Below are positions 37,801-47,569 of a stretch of 64,000 nt of DNA, one piece after another (within the stretch, counting starts at the first letter, position 1; the number at the start of each line of letters is the position of its first letter). The notes under the pieces are model-generated. The model did not search any database. It saw nothing but the letters and a program-made list of their open reading frames with translations, and was not told the origin of the DNA. Where the stretch lies: NCBI RefSeq assembly GCF_932274485.2, contig NC_065879.2, positions 17,224,591 through 17,288,590 on the forward strand, written 5' to 3'. This DNA is from Patella vulgata. Taxonomy: Eukaryota; Mollusca; Gastropoda; Patellidae. The translations under genes were made by a program, and so were the position numbers.

Positions 37801-40800
37801 ATAGTTCCAAAATAAATAATTCAAAATGAATTTCTTGAAAATTTCATTCAAATTACTTTATTCTGAGTCAAGTTATCACGGTTTGTATTTTTGACAAGAT
37901 GTGTGCATCGATTGTTTATTATCGTAACCACGGTACTGGTTGTTCAAGACTTAGCCTCTCTTTTCCATTTTTAAATTAAATCATTAAATGGCCAAATCGT
38001 TTTTAATCTACTTAAAACTGGACCCATCCGATGGCATCAAGAGTTGATTATGTCTTATCATGTTGTTAAATGTCTAATCAATAATTTATATAACATTTAA
38101 GGCCTATTTTATTTTTTTACCCAAATCAAAGAGATGTTGAATAATTTATACCCAGTATTCAAAGTGATTAATTTATAAGAATGATACACTACTATACTAC
38201 ATATACTTTAAATAGGTCATTATCATAATATATGTGTATTTTGTGTTATATTGTGCTTGGTTTGCTGTCAACGCTTGAAGCATGTCTCTAGTGTGATCTA
38301 GACATCAGCGCATTATAAGGCTCCTTATTATTAAGATCAAAGAGACCATTTTAACTAACCTGTTCCAATTAAATTATCATCAAGAGGTTCAGTAGGTTTC
38401 TCAGAATCTTTGTGGAATTGATTCTGTCGGAACATATATTCCATGGGAACATCCATTCTAGACATAATGACTGGCGGCATGAATAATGGTACTTCACGAT
38501 ATAAATAATCTTGTTGAGGGATAAAGTTTGTTATTTTAAGTTTGTCGAGAATGCTGTATGGAGGACCATCTGCTGGTTGTATTGTTGGTAAATATTGGAA
38601 ATCTACAAGATCTGGAAATATATATAAATATTAATATTATTAAAACAGTAGGATTAACACACTATCTACTAATGGAGTCCATATAAGACCAGGAGTTTGG
38701 TGGCCGAATGGTGTAATGGTTGCGCTTTAGTTCATGGGGCCTGTCATTATGCCAAACAGTGTGGAGCAATCCAATCCCATGTGTTTTCTCCAGGCCCTCC
38801 CGTTTCTCCTACAGCTAAAGACCCCTACGAGCAAGCGAATTATTGAAATAAAATTGAACCATATGTTAGTCTCGAAATGACCTAATTTTTATTGAGTTGG
38901 TGTTAAACCCCATTTTTCTCTCTCTCTCCATCAAAGACTGGTACACACCAGGAGATTTACTATAACCCTGTTGGTAGCCATGATGTAACTGGCCTAATGA
39001 TGAATATGTTACTTTTTAAATTTTTCATCTCCCAAGAAACAAATATTCAAGGAATTCTGTTGACATGAAATAATTTATCTGTAATACCACCTCAGTGGAA
39101 GCAAACGTCAAATTTGCTGATTTTATACAAATAAAGTGGGGTTGGGTTGTTAAGTGGTTTAACTCATGCACTTTAGATCATTAAGTATGTCAATGAGTAA
39201 AGTGGTGTGGTTTGGATCCCAAGCTTGTAAGGGGCAAGGAGTAGGGTCCGCTGCCTAACCTTTTCTTCGGTTCCTCCTGTTTCCCATCTTTTGCTAATGC
39301 TAGGAGCAGACGAGCGTATTATTTTGCCTGATCGCGCCGATTAGAATTCGCCAGTGATTTCTTTACAGTCAATCATGAACAGGTACACGTAGCAATCGTT
39401 TTGCCCATGTGTGCCATTCTGCGAGTAAATTACAATGATCATGTGACTTGTTCTAAATGGCGAATCACCAAAATCGTAAGATTGCTGTTGTAGCTTGCTA
39501 TTTATTTGATAAAAATAAAGCACAGAATACTTAGAAGGGTTCGTTAGACAAATTGAAACTTGTGGTACAGGAGTTAGATTCAACGCTTCGGCAGTGGAGG
39601 CAGATATTTTGAGACAATGTGACATCAATCATGTCTCCGATTCGCTTATAAAAATGGTTCGCACCCCCACCCCCCACTTAAAAACCCCTGTACTAAGCGA
39701 GTAATTGAAATGTAATCATACCATAATACTTATATTAATTCTAACATGTTCAATGGATGTTATCAAAAGAAACATTGTAGCAAATGGATATAACAAAAAA
39801 AAAACGTATTTATACAGAATACTGTTGTTTACTTTTAAATTCATAGAAAATATCTGTCATTCCTAAAACTTCAACTTTATACTGGACGTCTTCATCATCA
39901 ATTCCTTCTTCTCCTCCACCCACTCGTTTTCTTCGTCTTCTCCTGACTTTCATCACCAAACAATCTTTACTGATTCTATTACCATACGCGGGTTTACAGT
40001 AATTATCATCGGGACGCCATTTTAATTCCAGTCTCTTTGCTTGGTTATTACATGTCTGGAAAAAATAGGTTGCAGGCAATAAAACATACACTCACAAGCA
40101 GCGGAGTCATCTGAGCAATTATGATATATAGAAACTCATAAAATTCTAAAAAGATTGGATCACAATTGAAGCCTGTGTTTACAAGTCTCTGTAACAAAGA
40201 GGGATAGGCCTAACCCTAACGCTGTCAGCAATGGAAGTCATTATCAAAAACTGTTGAAAATCATAAAGTTGAATTTAGCTTCAAGAGCAAAATACCCCAA
40301 GTCTTACTGCTCATCGGCCTGATTTATAATCATTAAGTTGGTCAGACATAGTTATAAAGACTCAATTTCACACGAAACCTGTACAAGCTTCACTGACATA
40401 AATCCAATCTGATTAAAACACAGATCCTATTTCATTTCGTTTTTTATTGTTCAAAATTTCGTTTTATTTGTCTGTACTACACTAGGAATAGGATCGGGAA
40501 GGGATTTTATATAACTGTGTTCTAGATGGCATGAGGCATTAGCCAATGAAACCATCTGTTACAGCGACTTCTTGACGTGCGATGCACGGAAATGCACGGA
40601 ACTGTGGGCCAGTCTGCAGAGTAGGCTATTATTTTGAATTTCAGTGGTACTTTTTTGAAATTACACACCAGACAGAAATAGCATAATTTATCACTCGTTG
40701 ATTTATCTCCTTCACGCTTGAAGTGTTAGGTTGCATGCTGGCCAGAATTTAGTAAGGATTTTCATTGCATGCACGAGATCTTGTCGAAATCAGACATACT

Positions 40801-42523
40801 CTGCAGGCTGGACTAGAAACATCAACCCTGATTGATTAATCAATGTCTGACATCATAGGGTCAAAAGCCGTTTGTACGACCTCTGACGCGACCTTTTACT
40901 GCTCAGATCTTCATGTAGTGTAGGCCATCGAAAGTATAAAACAACGAAATGAAATATAGATCAGTATTTTAATTAGATTGCCTATCGCAGGCCATCTTTA
41001 TGTTTCTGTAATACACTAGGATCAAGAAGGGTTGTAACTTGTGTTCTAGATGACATGAGGGATTAGCCAATGAAACCATCTGTTACGGCAACTTCTTGGT
41101 GGGTAAACCATTACAAACGTCAATGCTGATTGATTAATCAATGTCTGACGTCATAGGGTCAAAAGCCGTTTGTACGACCTCTGACGAGACCTTTTACTGC
41201 TCAGATCTTCATGTAGTGTAGACCTTCGAAAGTATAAAACAACGAAACGAAATATAGATCAGTATTTTAATCAGATTGACATCAATAACAAACAAGGCCT
41301 GATAATATGTGGAAATCTGCAATACCGTTTGATGAGTGATTAATGTAATATCCAAAAAACTCTATTTTCCACAAACTAAATTTGTAATGCAAATAATTAT
41401 ACTGGGTGTCACATTTTGGTCATGATTTAGATGCAATGGATTGATTTCCGGTATAATTTACGGAGATAAATGGATTGACGACCATCATATCTCCCATAGG
41501 TAGGCTACATGTTTTTGCAAGTTTTCCTGCGAGAGAAAGAGAGAGAAATGGGGTTCAACGTCCACTCGACACAAACTAGGTCATTTCGGGACTAACATAT
41601 GGTTTAATCTTATTTACACAATTCGCTTGCGCGTAGGGGTCTTTAGCAGTGGGAGGAAACCGGAGGACCCAGAGAAAACCCACGAGGTTGGACAGGCGAC
41701 CCTACTCCTTACCACGTACAACCGGGGATTCGAAACCACGCCAGTCGACTCAATGACAGACTTTATGATACAGCGCGCGCACGCTAACCATTCAGCCATC
41801 CAACCCCCCTTTTCCTGCGAATTAAATAACTCATATTGCAATTGACACCCAATCTATTTCACAGAGGTATTGCAAAGACTAATAACTCTGTAAAAGATAA
41901 CTGTTTTATCATGTGATGTCACATCACGCAGCGTCAATCATTGGCTTAATGGCACATGCATTGTTTGTTGTAAGATGCTACTAGTCCAGGCAGAATGGTG
42001 CCTTTTACTGCCATACTGGTACTCATTTTACATACTCATTTACACTAAATAGTTAATATTTGTAACCTACATATACATGTACCTGAAACACCTTTATTAA
42101 AATAAATGTTCTAGAATTGAATTTGCAAAAGGAAAAAAGTTAATATTTGGGGCTCATTAAGTCGAATCAATGTAATTCCTATCTGTAACAGACTGAGACT
42201 GGTGATTATTCACTGCTGATCAGATCAGTCAGTGTGAATGTGATGATTGCCGCCAAGTTTTACTCAGTAAGACACCACAACTTGGAGCAATTGCAAATTT
42301 GGTTAGACGTCTCCCTTATGTTGGCCTTTGCTACTATTCATAAACAACATACCTTTGCTAGTGATTTTAACCCTCCAACTGTTTCAAAAGCCTTTTCGAC
42401 ATTTTCAACCACGGCCGGGTGATGAATGCAAACAAATTTCTTAAATTTGTTAAAATCTACCGTGATGGCCTTGTCACCAGGCATCCATTTTCCTCCAGAC
42501 TCTTCTGCATTTTCCGTGGCCAT
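31651..42523 (-). CDS. GTF3C5: GTF3C5, general transcription factor IIIC subunit 5 (TFIIIC63), nine coding exons
   Basis: Subunit of TFIIIC, the nuclear factor that binds A and B boxes of tRNA-type genes and recruits TFIIIB and RNA polymerase III. Coding exons, 5' to 3' on the minus strand: 42523-42353, 40055-39833, 38611-38360, 37531-37395, 36711-36501, 35461-35304, 33807-33691, 32864-32741, 31823-31651. All introns are GT/AG and all phases join, giving 1,566 nt and 521 residues (human about 519). Residues 1-130 match the N-terminal barrel region. Residues 299-328 carry the family hallmark TGPWRSLWVKFGYDPRK followed by YQTLDFR. Residues near 390-410 read FRPDVLPPYRQMFYQMCD. The C-terminus is a long acidic tail ending MDCV. 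An in-frame TAA nine bases before the ATG fixes the start. In yeast Tfc1 the N-terminal half dimerises and the C-terminal half binds box A; that role is inferred here. Introns hold several repeats. Confidence 0.95.
31862..32009 (+). mobile_element. Family D MITE copy 4, truncated, in GTF3C5 intron 8
   Basis: Left end and about 148 bp of interior match the family; the right half is missing. It lies about 40 bases upstream, in transcript sense, of the acceptor of exon 9. Confidence 0.75.
32741..32864 (-). CDS. GTF3C5: GTF3C5 coding exon 8
   Basis: 124 nt, residues 424-464. ETVCTEKEGWCIPDFYEL aligns with the human NSCTERDGWCLPKTSDEL. Acceptor TATGTTTGTAG, donor GTAAGT, phase 1. Confidence 0.93.
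33022..33215. repeat. Minisatellite in GTF3C5 intron 7
   Basis: Unit of about 30 bp, GTGATTGTGTTTGTGTATCT then GGATC. Confidence 0.85.
33405..33632 (-). mobile_element. Third SINE family, GTF3C5 intron 7 (sense)
   Basis: Minus strand begins GGGATGGTCTAGTGGTCTAG, a tRNA A-box-like head different from families A and B. It ends ACCATCGGTGGAAGCGAACG, then TTAAC. Confidence 0.7.
33691..33807 (-). CDS. GTF3C5: GTF3C5 coding exon 7
   Basis: 117 nt, 39 codons (385-423). Contains LPPYRQMFYQMCDIEDE, nearly identical to the human LPPYRQMFYQLCDLNVE. Acceptor TTTATTTATAG, donor GTAAGT. Confidence 0.94.
34856..35192 (-). mobile_element. Family B SINE in GTF3C5 intron 6 (sense)
   Basis: Full-length minus copy, about 110 bases from exon 6; head TGGATCAGTGAGTAAGA, tail AAACCCCATTTCATTTC. 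Confidence 0.85.
35304..35461 (-). CDS. GTF3C5: GTF3C5 coding exon 6
   Basis: 158 nt, residues 332-384. Contains HKRSSYSYSLPTTVNKPRST, aligning with human KRSTYNYSLPITVKK. Donor GTGAGT, phase 0. The following linker is shorter than in human. Confidence 0.92.
35529..36304 (+). mobile_element. Hairpin-ended repeat element, copy 1, GTF3C5 intron 5
   Basis: About 775 bp. The left end has ATACGCCCACATTTTC (35547-35562) and the right end its near inverted copy (36286-36301), just after a local hairpin. The interior has several diverged copies of a unit of about 160 bp containing TTGTGACCTCTATAGGGTCC. No coding sequence was recognised. Confidence 0.7.
36501..36711 (-). CDS. GTF3C5: GTF3C5 coding exon 5 (family signature)
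   Basis: 211 nt, residues 262-331. Begins LFEKRPVWSKNGL and contains TGPWRSLWVKFGYDPRK, the most conserved stretch of the family, inside the predicted DNA-binding half. Donor GTTAGT, phase 1. Confidence 0.95.
37395..37531 (-). CDS. GTF3C5: GTF3C5 coding exon 4
   Basis: Acceptor TTTATTTCAG, donor GTACTT (a weak donor). 137 nt encoding residues 216-261, ARRKRTIFTIFVGYND onward, matching the human ARR..AIFVNFED segment. Confidence 0.9.
37768..38010 (+). repeat. Dispersed repeat family E, copy 2, GTF3C5 intron 3
   Basis: Second copy of the repeat at 3.85-4.1 kb, diverged. It occupies much of the intron between exons 3 and 4. Confidence 0.5.
38360..38611 (-). CDS. GTF3C5: GTF3C5 coding exon 3
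   Basis: Acceptor TATTTCCAG, donor GTTAGT, 252 nt. Encodes residues 132-215: VDFQYLPTIQP, then PLFMPPVIMSRMDVPMEY, then DDNLIGT, all aligning with the human protein without gaps of note. Confidence 0.93.
38702..38929 (+). mobile_element. Family A SINE in GTF3C5 intron 2 (antisense to the gene)
   Basis: Head TGGTGGCCGAATGGTG, diverged body, tail with (TC)n. Opposite to the direction of GTF3C5 transcription. Confidence 0.8.
39127..39765 (+). mobile_element. Old family A SINE interrupted by about 350 bp
   Basis: 39127-39300 (head to core) and 39656-39765 (core to tail) read as one SINE split by unrelated sequence whose ends I could not define. Confidence 0.5.
39833..40055 (-). CDS. GTF3C5: GTF3C5 coding exon 2
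   Basis: Acceptor TTTTTTCCAG. Encodes residues 58-131, including KRLELKWRPDDNYC, a basic run of arginines and lysines, and the VEVLGMTDIFYEFK block conserved in TFIIIC63. Ends in phase 1 at donor GTAAAC. Confidence 0.93.
40405..41278 (+). mobile_element. Family D MITE copies 5 and 6 in tandem, GTF3C5 intron 1
   Basis: A full copy (40405-40980) is followed directly by a second copy lacking its left end (40981-41278), a head-to-tail partial duplication. The 9-mers outside the pair, ACATAAATC and ACATCAATA, agree at 7 of 9 positions and may be an eroded target duplication. A different inverted-repeat element sits inside the first copy. Confidence 0.75.
40609..40811. mobile_element. Inverted-repeat element nested in family D MITE
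   Basis: 203 bp with 15-bp ends CCAGTCTGCAGAGTA and TACTCTGCAGGCTGG. Other family D copies lack it and carry a short TAAACC stretch at this point, so the insertion replaced or removed that stretch. The CAG-type terminus is hAT-like, but no 8-bp duplication is seen. Confidence 0.6.
41533..41809 (-). mobile_element. Family A SINE, full-length, young, GTF3C5 intron 1 (sense)
   Basis: Perfect 11-bp duplication TTTTCCTGCGA (41522-41532, 41810-41820). Almost identical to the copies at 9001 and 9424. A and B boxes intact by eye. Confidence 0.92.
42353..42523 (-). CDS. GTF3C5: GTF3C5 coding exon 1
   Basis: 57 codons, beginning MATENAEESGGKW and ending GGLKSLAK, then donor GTATGT. Phase 0. An upstream in-frame TAA lies three codons before the ATG. 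A 5' untranslated part must precede it, but its limit is not visible. Confidence 0.93.
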
Positions 42524-42612
42524 TATTTCTTAGTAAAGTAGTGAATATGAATTGAAAAAATTGCGATAAATATTAAAATATTGGATTGTTTTATGTCAAA
42601 TTTGTGGAAAAC

Positions 42613-42623
42613 GCCGCCATGTT
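42613..42623 (-). promoter_or_regulatory. YY1-type element upstream of GTF3C5
   Basis: The minus strand reads AACATGGCGGC, the classical YY1 core, about 90 bases before the GTF3C5 start codon. In animals such sites often sit just downstream of the transcription start of housekeeping genes. The motif is seen; the role is inferred. Confidence 0.45.
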
Positions 42624-42927
42624 TAATTTCGAATTGTCTCCCTTGTGTAACTTCGGGTGACGCAATTTGAAAATTAACTTTCAGTCTATTTCGGTGAGTT
42701 TTAATTTAGATTTTAATTATTATGTCTACAAAATTTAGAAATATGTGTATCAATAACTGTATTAGATTTCTTGCGGTGTTTTACCATAATGTCCATGGTT
42801 TAACATAATATAAATTCATCTATTTTAACACCCGAAGTTAGCAAGGTCAACGTGTGCTTAAATGGAGTTACTTCCCCTACAATGTACATGATCTCTTTTC
42901 TAGTCAAAACAATTTTTCCAACAACAA

Positions 42928-43277
42928 ATAAAATTTAAGTTTAACGTCCTCCTTTTCTGCTCCTTCTTGGCTAATGAAGACATTCATACGCCATGCAATT
43001 TTCTGTATGGGGAATTTTCCCTAGCCTCTTATTTCGAATTCCAACTGCCAAGGATTCTTTTACGTGTATGCCAACCTGTAGGCCTAGAGAGTAGACTACA
43101 CCAGTTTTTTGCCCCATCCGAATCACAAAAACCTGTTCCTTGCCAGGCCCGTGCCCTGCACCATTGACAAGGTAAATCACCAAGAACTTTATCTGCCAAC
43201 ACTGGGATCAAACCCAGGACCAACAGGAATCGAACCAGCAACTTAATAGGCCTGCCCACCGAACCACTGTGGCTCCC
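42928..43277 (-). mobile_element. Family B SINE upstream of GTF3C5
   Basis: Diverged full-length minus copy between 0.4 and 0.75 kb upstream of the GTF3C5 start codon. A tail fragment recurs at 44060-44135. Confidence 0.75.
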
Positions 43278-43312
43278 CTTTCTCAAACACAAATTTTAAT
43301 GATCAATGAGAC

Positions 43313-43337
43313 AAAAAAAAAAAAAAAAAAAAAAAAA
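43313..43337. repeat. A homopolymer run
   Basis: About 25 uninterrupted A bases. On the plus strand it could be a retroposed poly(A), but no body was recognised before it. Confidence 0.6.
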
Positions 43338-44398
43338 TAGCGGAATAAGAAACAAAAAGAATGACACACCATTTGTATTATATTTTATTCAGATTTTTTC
43401 GACAATAAATTACAGCAAACAATAGCAATAAAAATATACCTTCATTGTACAACAACAGATCATGCCATGTAGAAAAACATGGACATTTAATCTTTATAAA
43501 ACAATCAACAGTATAATACTTACAATACTCCAATAATAGACAAACTTTTATTACAACAAGGGTGAAAAGAATTTCTGGGCATACAAAGTACAGTAGGGCT
43601 TACCGGTAGCATATTTTTGACATCATTTCCAGAACAGTTTGAGCATGGACCCTAAAATTCAGGTCCATGTTTGAGAGGAACCCGTCGTAAAAAAATTTTA
43701 AAGTCCTCATTTCTATCCACATGTTTATAATATTATATACATAAAAATATATCATACTCTTTCACTCTTTATTAAAAACCTGCCAAATTTTCCTTTTCCT
43801 CTTAGTTTTAAAAGATGGACATTGTCCCAAGGCTTTCAGCCTCTCTGTGCTAAGTTTTCCTTGCAGAATAAATCCACTTTCCCCATTAAAAATAATCCCC
43901 AACCGCTGAATCACGCTCAATAATTTGTTCTCATAAAATAAATTAATGCATGAATGAATTTATTCGAACTTTTATCTATTATTAACTAACATAAAATCCA
44001 AATTTTCAATCAAAATATCACTTAATCACTATCAACAACCCTACAATCAAATTGTAAATGAACTGATGTTTAACATCTTACTTTTATGCACCGACTGGAC
44101 TAACAATGACTGGTAATCATAGGCTATTGTAAATTAGATAATTCAATAATCCCCGCTCAACAGAAGTACATGTAGACTTTATGTTCTAGTTCTAGTTTAA
44201 TAATAACATTTCAAGTCTCATGACCCATTTTCACATGATCAAATTACTTCAGATCTAAGATCTTCACATCCCTGAAGTATAATATTTTTTATAGACATTA
44301 ATATATGGGGGGTGGGGGGAGGAAAACATACAGTTTATATATATATATAATACATTAAATAGATAATTAGATGAATTTACGGAAAACATTTTTATTCC

Positions 44399-44660
44399 AA
44401 GAGAGAGAGAGAGAGAAATGAGGTTTAACCTCCACTTGACACAAACTACTTTATTTCGGGACTAAAAAATGGTTCAATTTTATTTCAATAATTCGCTTGC
44501 GCGTAGGGGTCTTTAGAAGTGGGAGGAAACCAGAGGACCTAGAAAATTCCCACAAGGTTGTCACGTACAAGCAGGGAATCGAAACCACGCCAGTTGACTC
44601 AATGATAGACCTTATGATGCAACACGCAGACGCTAACAATTCGTCCATCCAACCCCCCTG
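44399..44660 (-). mobile_element. Family A SINE
   Basis: Full-length minus copy between the two genes; mild divergence, one short deletion in the core. Confidence 0.85.
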
Positions 44661-45296
44661 CCATGAGTTAAAAGTTTATACTAAGATTATGACTCTCAAC
44701 TAATGAAATGACTGTATTCTTAAAATATTTTTAAAAGTTTTTGTGAATTAGGTTCCTGGGTCCAACCAAATTTAATTTCAGAACTGTTTTTATATAGTTT
44801 ATGATAAATTAAGTTATGTTTACAACTCCAGGTAATTTCTTGGTGAATTCTATTCATATCCCACAATTTAGACAATTCAAAATACAAAACATATATTATT
44901 AGTAAATGAGTTATTAAATTAAATAATATTACCAGATTAGGGACAGTCACAATATTTCAACACTTGTTTCCAAATGAATAACCAATAACTCATCAACCCA
45001 GTTTCATGGGTTATGGAATGTGATGGTGCCTTACAGTATTCAATTAAATAGTTACACCAGATTCTTGTTAATAATACCATATTTTAAGATTTAGTTAATA
45101 CAGGATTATGAGATTAGACCATTCAATGTTCTACCCCGATTCTTATATCATTTTGTATATGTCTAATCCTTTATGGATCAATAGATTAATAACCCATCTA
45201 TATATATATACAGTATATATTTGTGACTGCAGTTTATCTGTTTCGGGTTGGTGCCATGGCAGGTACTCTAGAGTAATACTACTTCTGGTTCAATGT

Positions 45297-45420
45297 TATA
45301 CTACTTTCATTATCAGAAATATACCACTTCCTGTTTCTGAGATATACCACTTCCTGTTTCTGAGATATACCACTTCCAGTTCAATGTTTCTGAGATATAC
45401 TACTTTCGGTTTCAGGGCGC
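45297..45420. repeat. Minisatellite, about 24 bp unit
   Basis: Repeats of CTGAGATATACCACTTCC. Confidence 0.8.
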
Positions 45421-45471
45421 CACCTGGGCATTGCCTGGTAACAGCTAGAGTAACATAATTATTCCTTAAAC

Positions 45472-46273
45472 AACCAGCGGCTGCCAGGCAGGATACGCCC
45501 ACATTTTCGAGAGATGGATAGAGAACAAGCTAACAAGAAAGTGATTTTTCCTACTATCAAGGGCCATAATTCAGGAAATTACAATTCAATATGCGCGAAT
45601 ATCGAAAGAAACCGAGATCTTTGGGTTATAAACTTACATTTCAATTTTCAACAAAATCGGATAAAAATTGTGACCTCTATAGGGTCCACAACCTTGATAT
45701 ACCATATTTTAACGCTATTTGAGAACGAAAGGCGGCCATTTTGTCTGTCAATTTTGGGCAGATTTTCACAAAATTCGAACTCAACCTTCCTTAGGGTGTA
45801 ACGGTGATATAATAATATGTTTTTTTAAATCGGATAAAAATTATGACCTCTATAGGGTCCACAAGCTAAAAACGCGATTTTTCGTACAATCAGGGGCCAT
45901 AATTCAGGAAGTTACGGTCCGATATGCGCGAATATCGACAGGAAACGAGATCTTTGGGTTATAAACTTACATTTCAAGTTTCAACAAAATCGGATAAAAA
46001 TTGTGACCTCTATAGGGTCCACAAGCTAAAAACGTGATTTTTCGTACAATCAGGGGCCATAATCCATGAAGTTTCGATCCGATACATGCCAATATTGAAA
46101 GCAGCCGAGATCTTTTGGGGATAAACCTATATTTCAAGTTTCGTCAAAACCGGATAAGAATTGTGACCTGTAGAGAGTCCACAAACAATTGTGGACGGAC
46201 GGACGGACCTCCGGACGAACGGACGGACAGGGGCGACGGCATAATACGTCCACATGAAAATGTGGGCGTATAA
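45472..46273 (+). mobile_element. Hairpin-ended repeat element, copy 2, between the two genes
   Basis: About 800 bp, highly similar to the copy at 35.5-36.3 kb. The ends ATACGCCCACATTTTC (45493-45508) and its exact inverse (46256-46271) are well kept. The right end forms a hairpin with arms TACGTCCACAT and ATGTGGGCGTA and a GAAA loop (46245-46270). Confidence 0.75.
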
Positions 46274-46499
46274 AAATTAAAGCGTCCAGCTGCACTGGCA
46301 TATATACAGCCCATTACATTTATGTTACATGAAATATATGTACAGTATGTATAAGCATAAATACAGCCCTGAATATCTGTTATTAAATATATACAAAACA
46401 GCAAAACATAAAACCATATTCATACATCAGGCCTCCTTGCACAAAGCAACCATAAAATAAGAATATACACCGTTTACTACAGTAGTTTGCAGAGATTTG

Positions 46500-46588
46500 G
46501 TGATGACTGGAGCCAGCTCCTTGAAGGTATACTCCTCCAACCCCCGCTAAGACTAAAGTATTCTGTCTAGTACTACGGACTGTGAGAA
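46500..46588 (-). other. Exon-like block between VAMP4 and GTF3C5
   Basis: A strong acceptor (ATATTTCTCACAG, ending about 46580) is followed by an open frame (RSTRQNTLVLAGVGGVYLQG) and a possible donor GTAGTA. Protein family not recognised and no second exon found. Confidence 0.25.
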
Positions 46589-46996
46589 ATATGTCAAAAC
46601 ATATCAAATAATCTCTTTCTTTAAATTAAGTACTACAACTTTTTGAACAAAGTTAATTTCAAATTTCAAAACTTTATTTAATTTCACTCTTTGATTGGAT
46701 GACTTCCCCCTCCCCCCCCCCCCTCTCTCTGCATGCCACTTTACTAAGATTTCCAATTAACAGGTGTGTATATTAAGTTGCACCGGTGATTTCCAATTAG
46801 CAGGTGTGTATTAAGTTCCACCTTTGCTTTTTGCAAAGAGGCCGTGATTAAAGTAAGTTTGTCAATAATATCATAATTACATAACATACATATAATATTT
46901 ACCAAATATACAAATTATAGATAGTCATATGATCAAATATAGGAATTATACAAAACATAATCATAGACTAAACTCCTTGTCACACACTTAATTGAT

Positions 46997-47002
46997 TTTA
47001 TT
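46997..47002 (-). terminator. Possible poly(A) signal downstream of VAMP4
   Basis: AATAAA on the minus strand about 540 bases after the VAMP4 stop. A nearer hexamer overlaps the stop codon itself and is too close to be the only one. Moderate to low support. Confidence 0.3.
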
Positions 47003-47540
47003 AACAGAAGTGCTGGCATCACTGTAACCTCCTCCATCTTGTAGAATGTGCCTATAGGGTTATAATCCTTTAGATGGACAAGCCTGGTTAATGTTCAACC
47101 AATTTGTTGACTTTTGTTGTCTATGTTCAGACTGATTGGGGAGGAGATTAAGTTGATTGGGGAGTAGATCAGGTTGGTAGGAGAGAGGGAGGAGAGGATT
47201 ACGAGATCAGGCTGGTTGGGGGTGAGGTCATTTCCCTATGGAAAATTTATCTGTTGGGTAAGAGCTACCTACCCCTACTACTCGTACTAACTTGTCTATT
47301 GGAAAATCAAGATTAGGTTCTGGTTTACCTGTGGTGTTTTGACTTGGTTTATAGGATATTCCTACCTCCCCAACCCAACTGACAATAGACTCTCCCATTT
47401 TCGTAAATGCAATAAGCAATGTATATAGAATTGAATTATATTCATTTGTTATTAGTGTGATAAGAAATGTTTCTAGAATAGTCGGTGATACTCCACCATG
47501 TGAAGTCGGTGATATCAATCCGTCAATAATAGGCGGTGTT

Positions 47541-47569
47541 TTATTGCTGATAATGTAGGATTATAGGAA
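47541..47569 (-). CDS. VAMP4: VAMP4 coding exon 6 with stop
   Basis: Acceptor TTTTTTTTCAG, then 29 nt completing the anchor and the short lumenal tail (IPIILHYQQ, stop). A last intron close to the end of the transmembrane segment is common in VAMP genes, and the tail aligns with human VIIILIVMKYRT. Confidence 0.82.

Noticed and set aside
47228-47518. 96-codon minus frame after VAMP4
   Set aside because: It lies in the presumed VAMP4 3' UTR, no acceptor joins it in frame, and no family is recognised.
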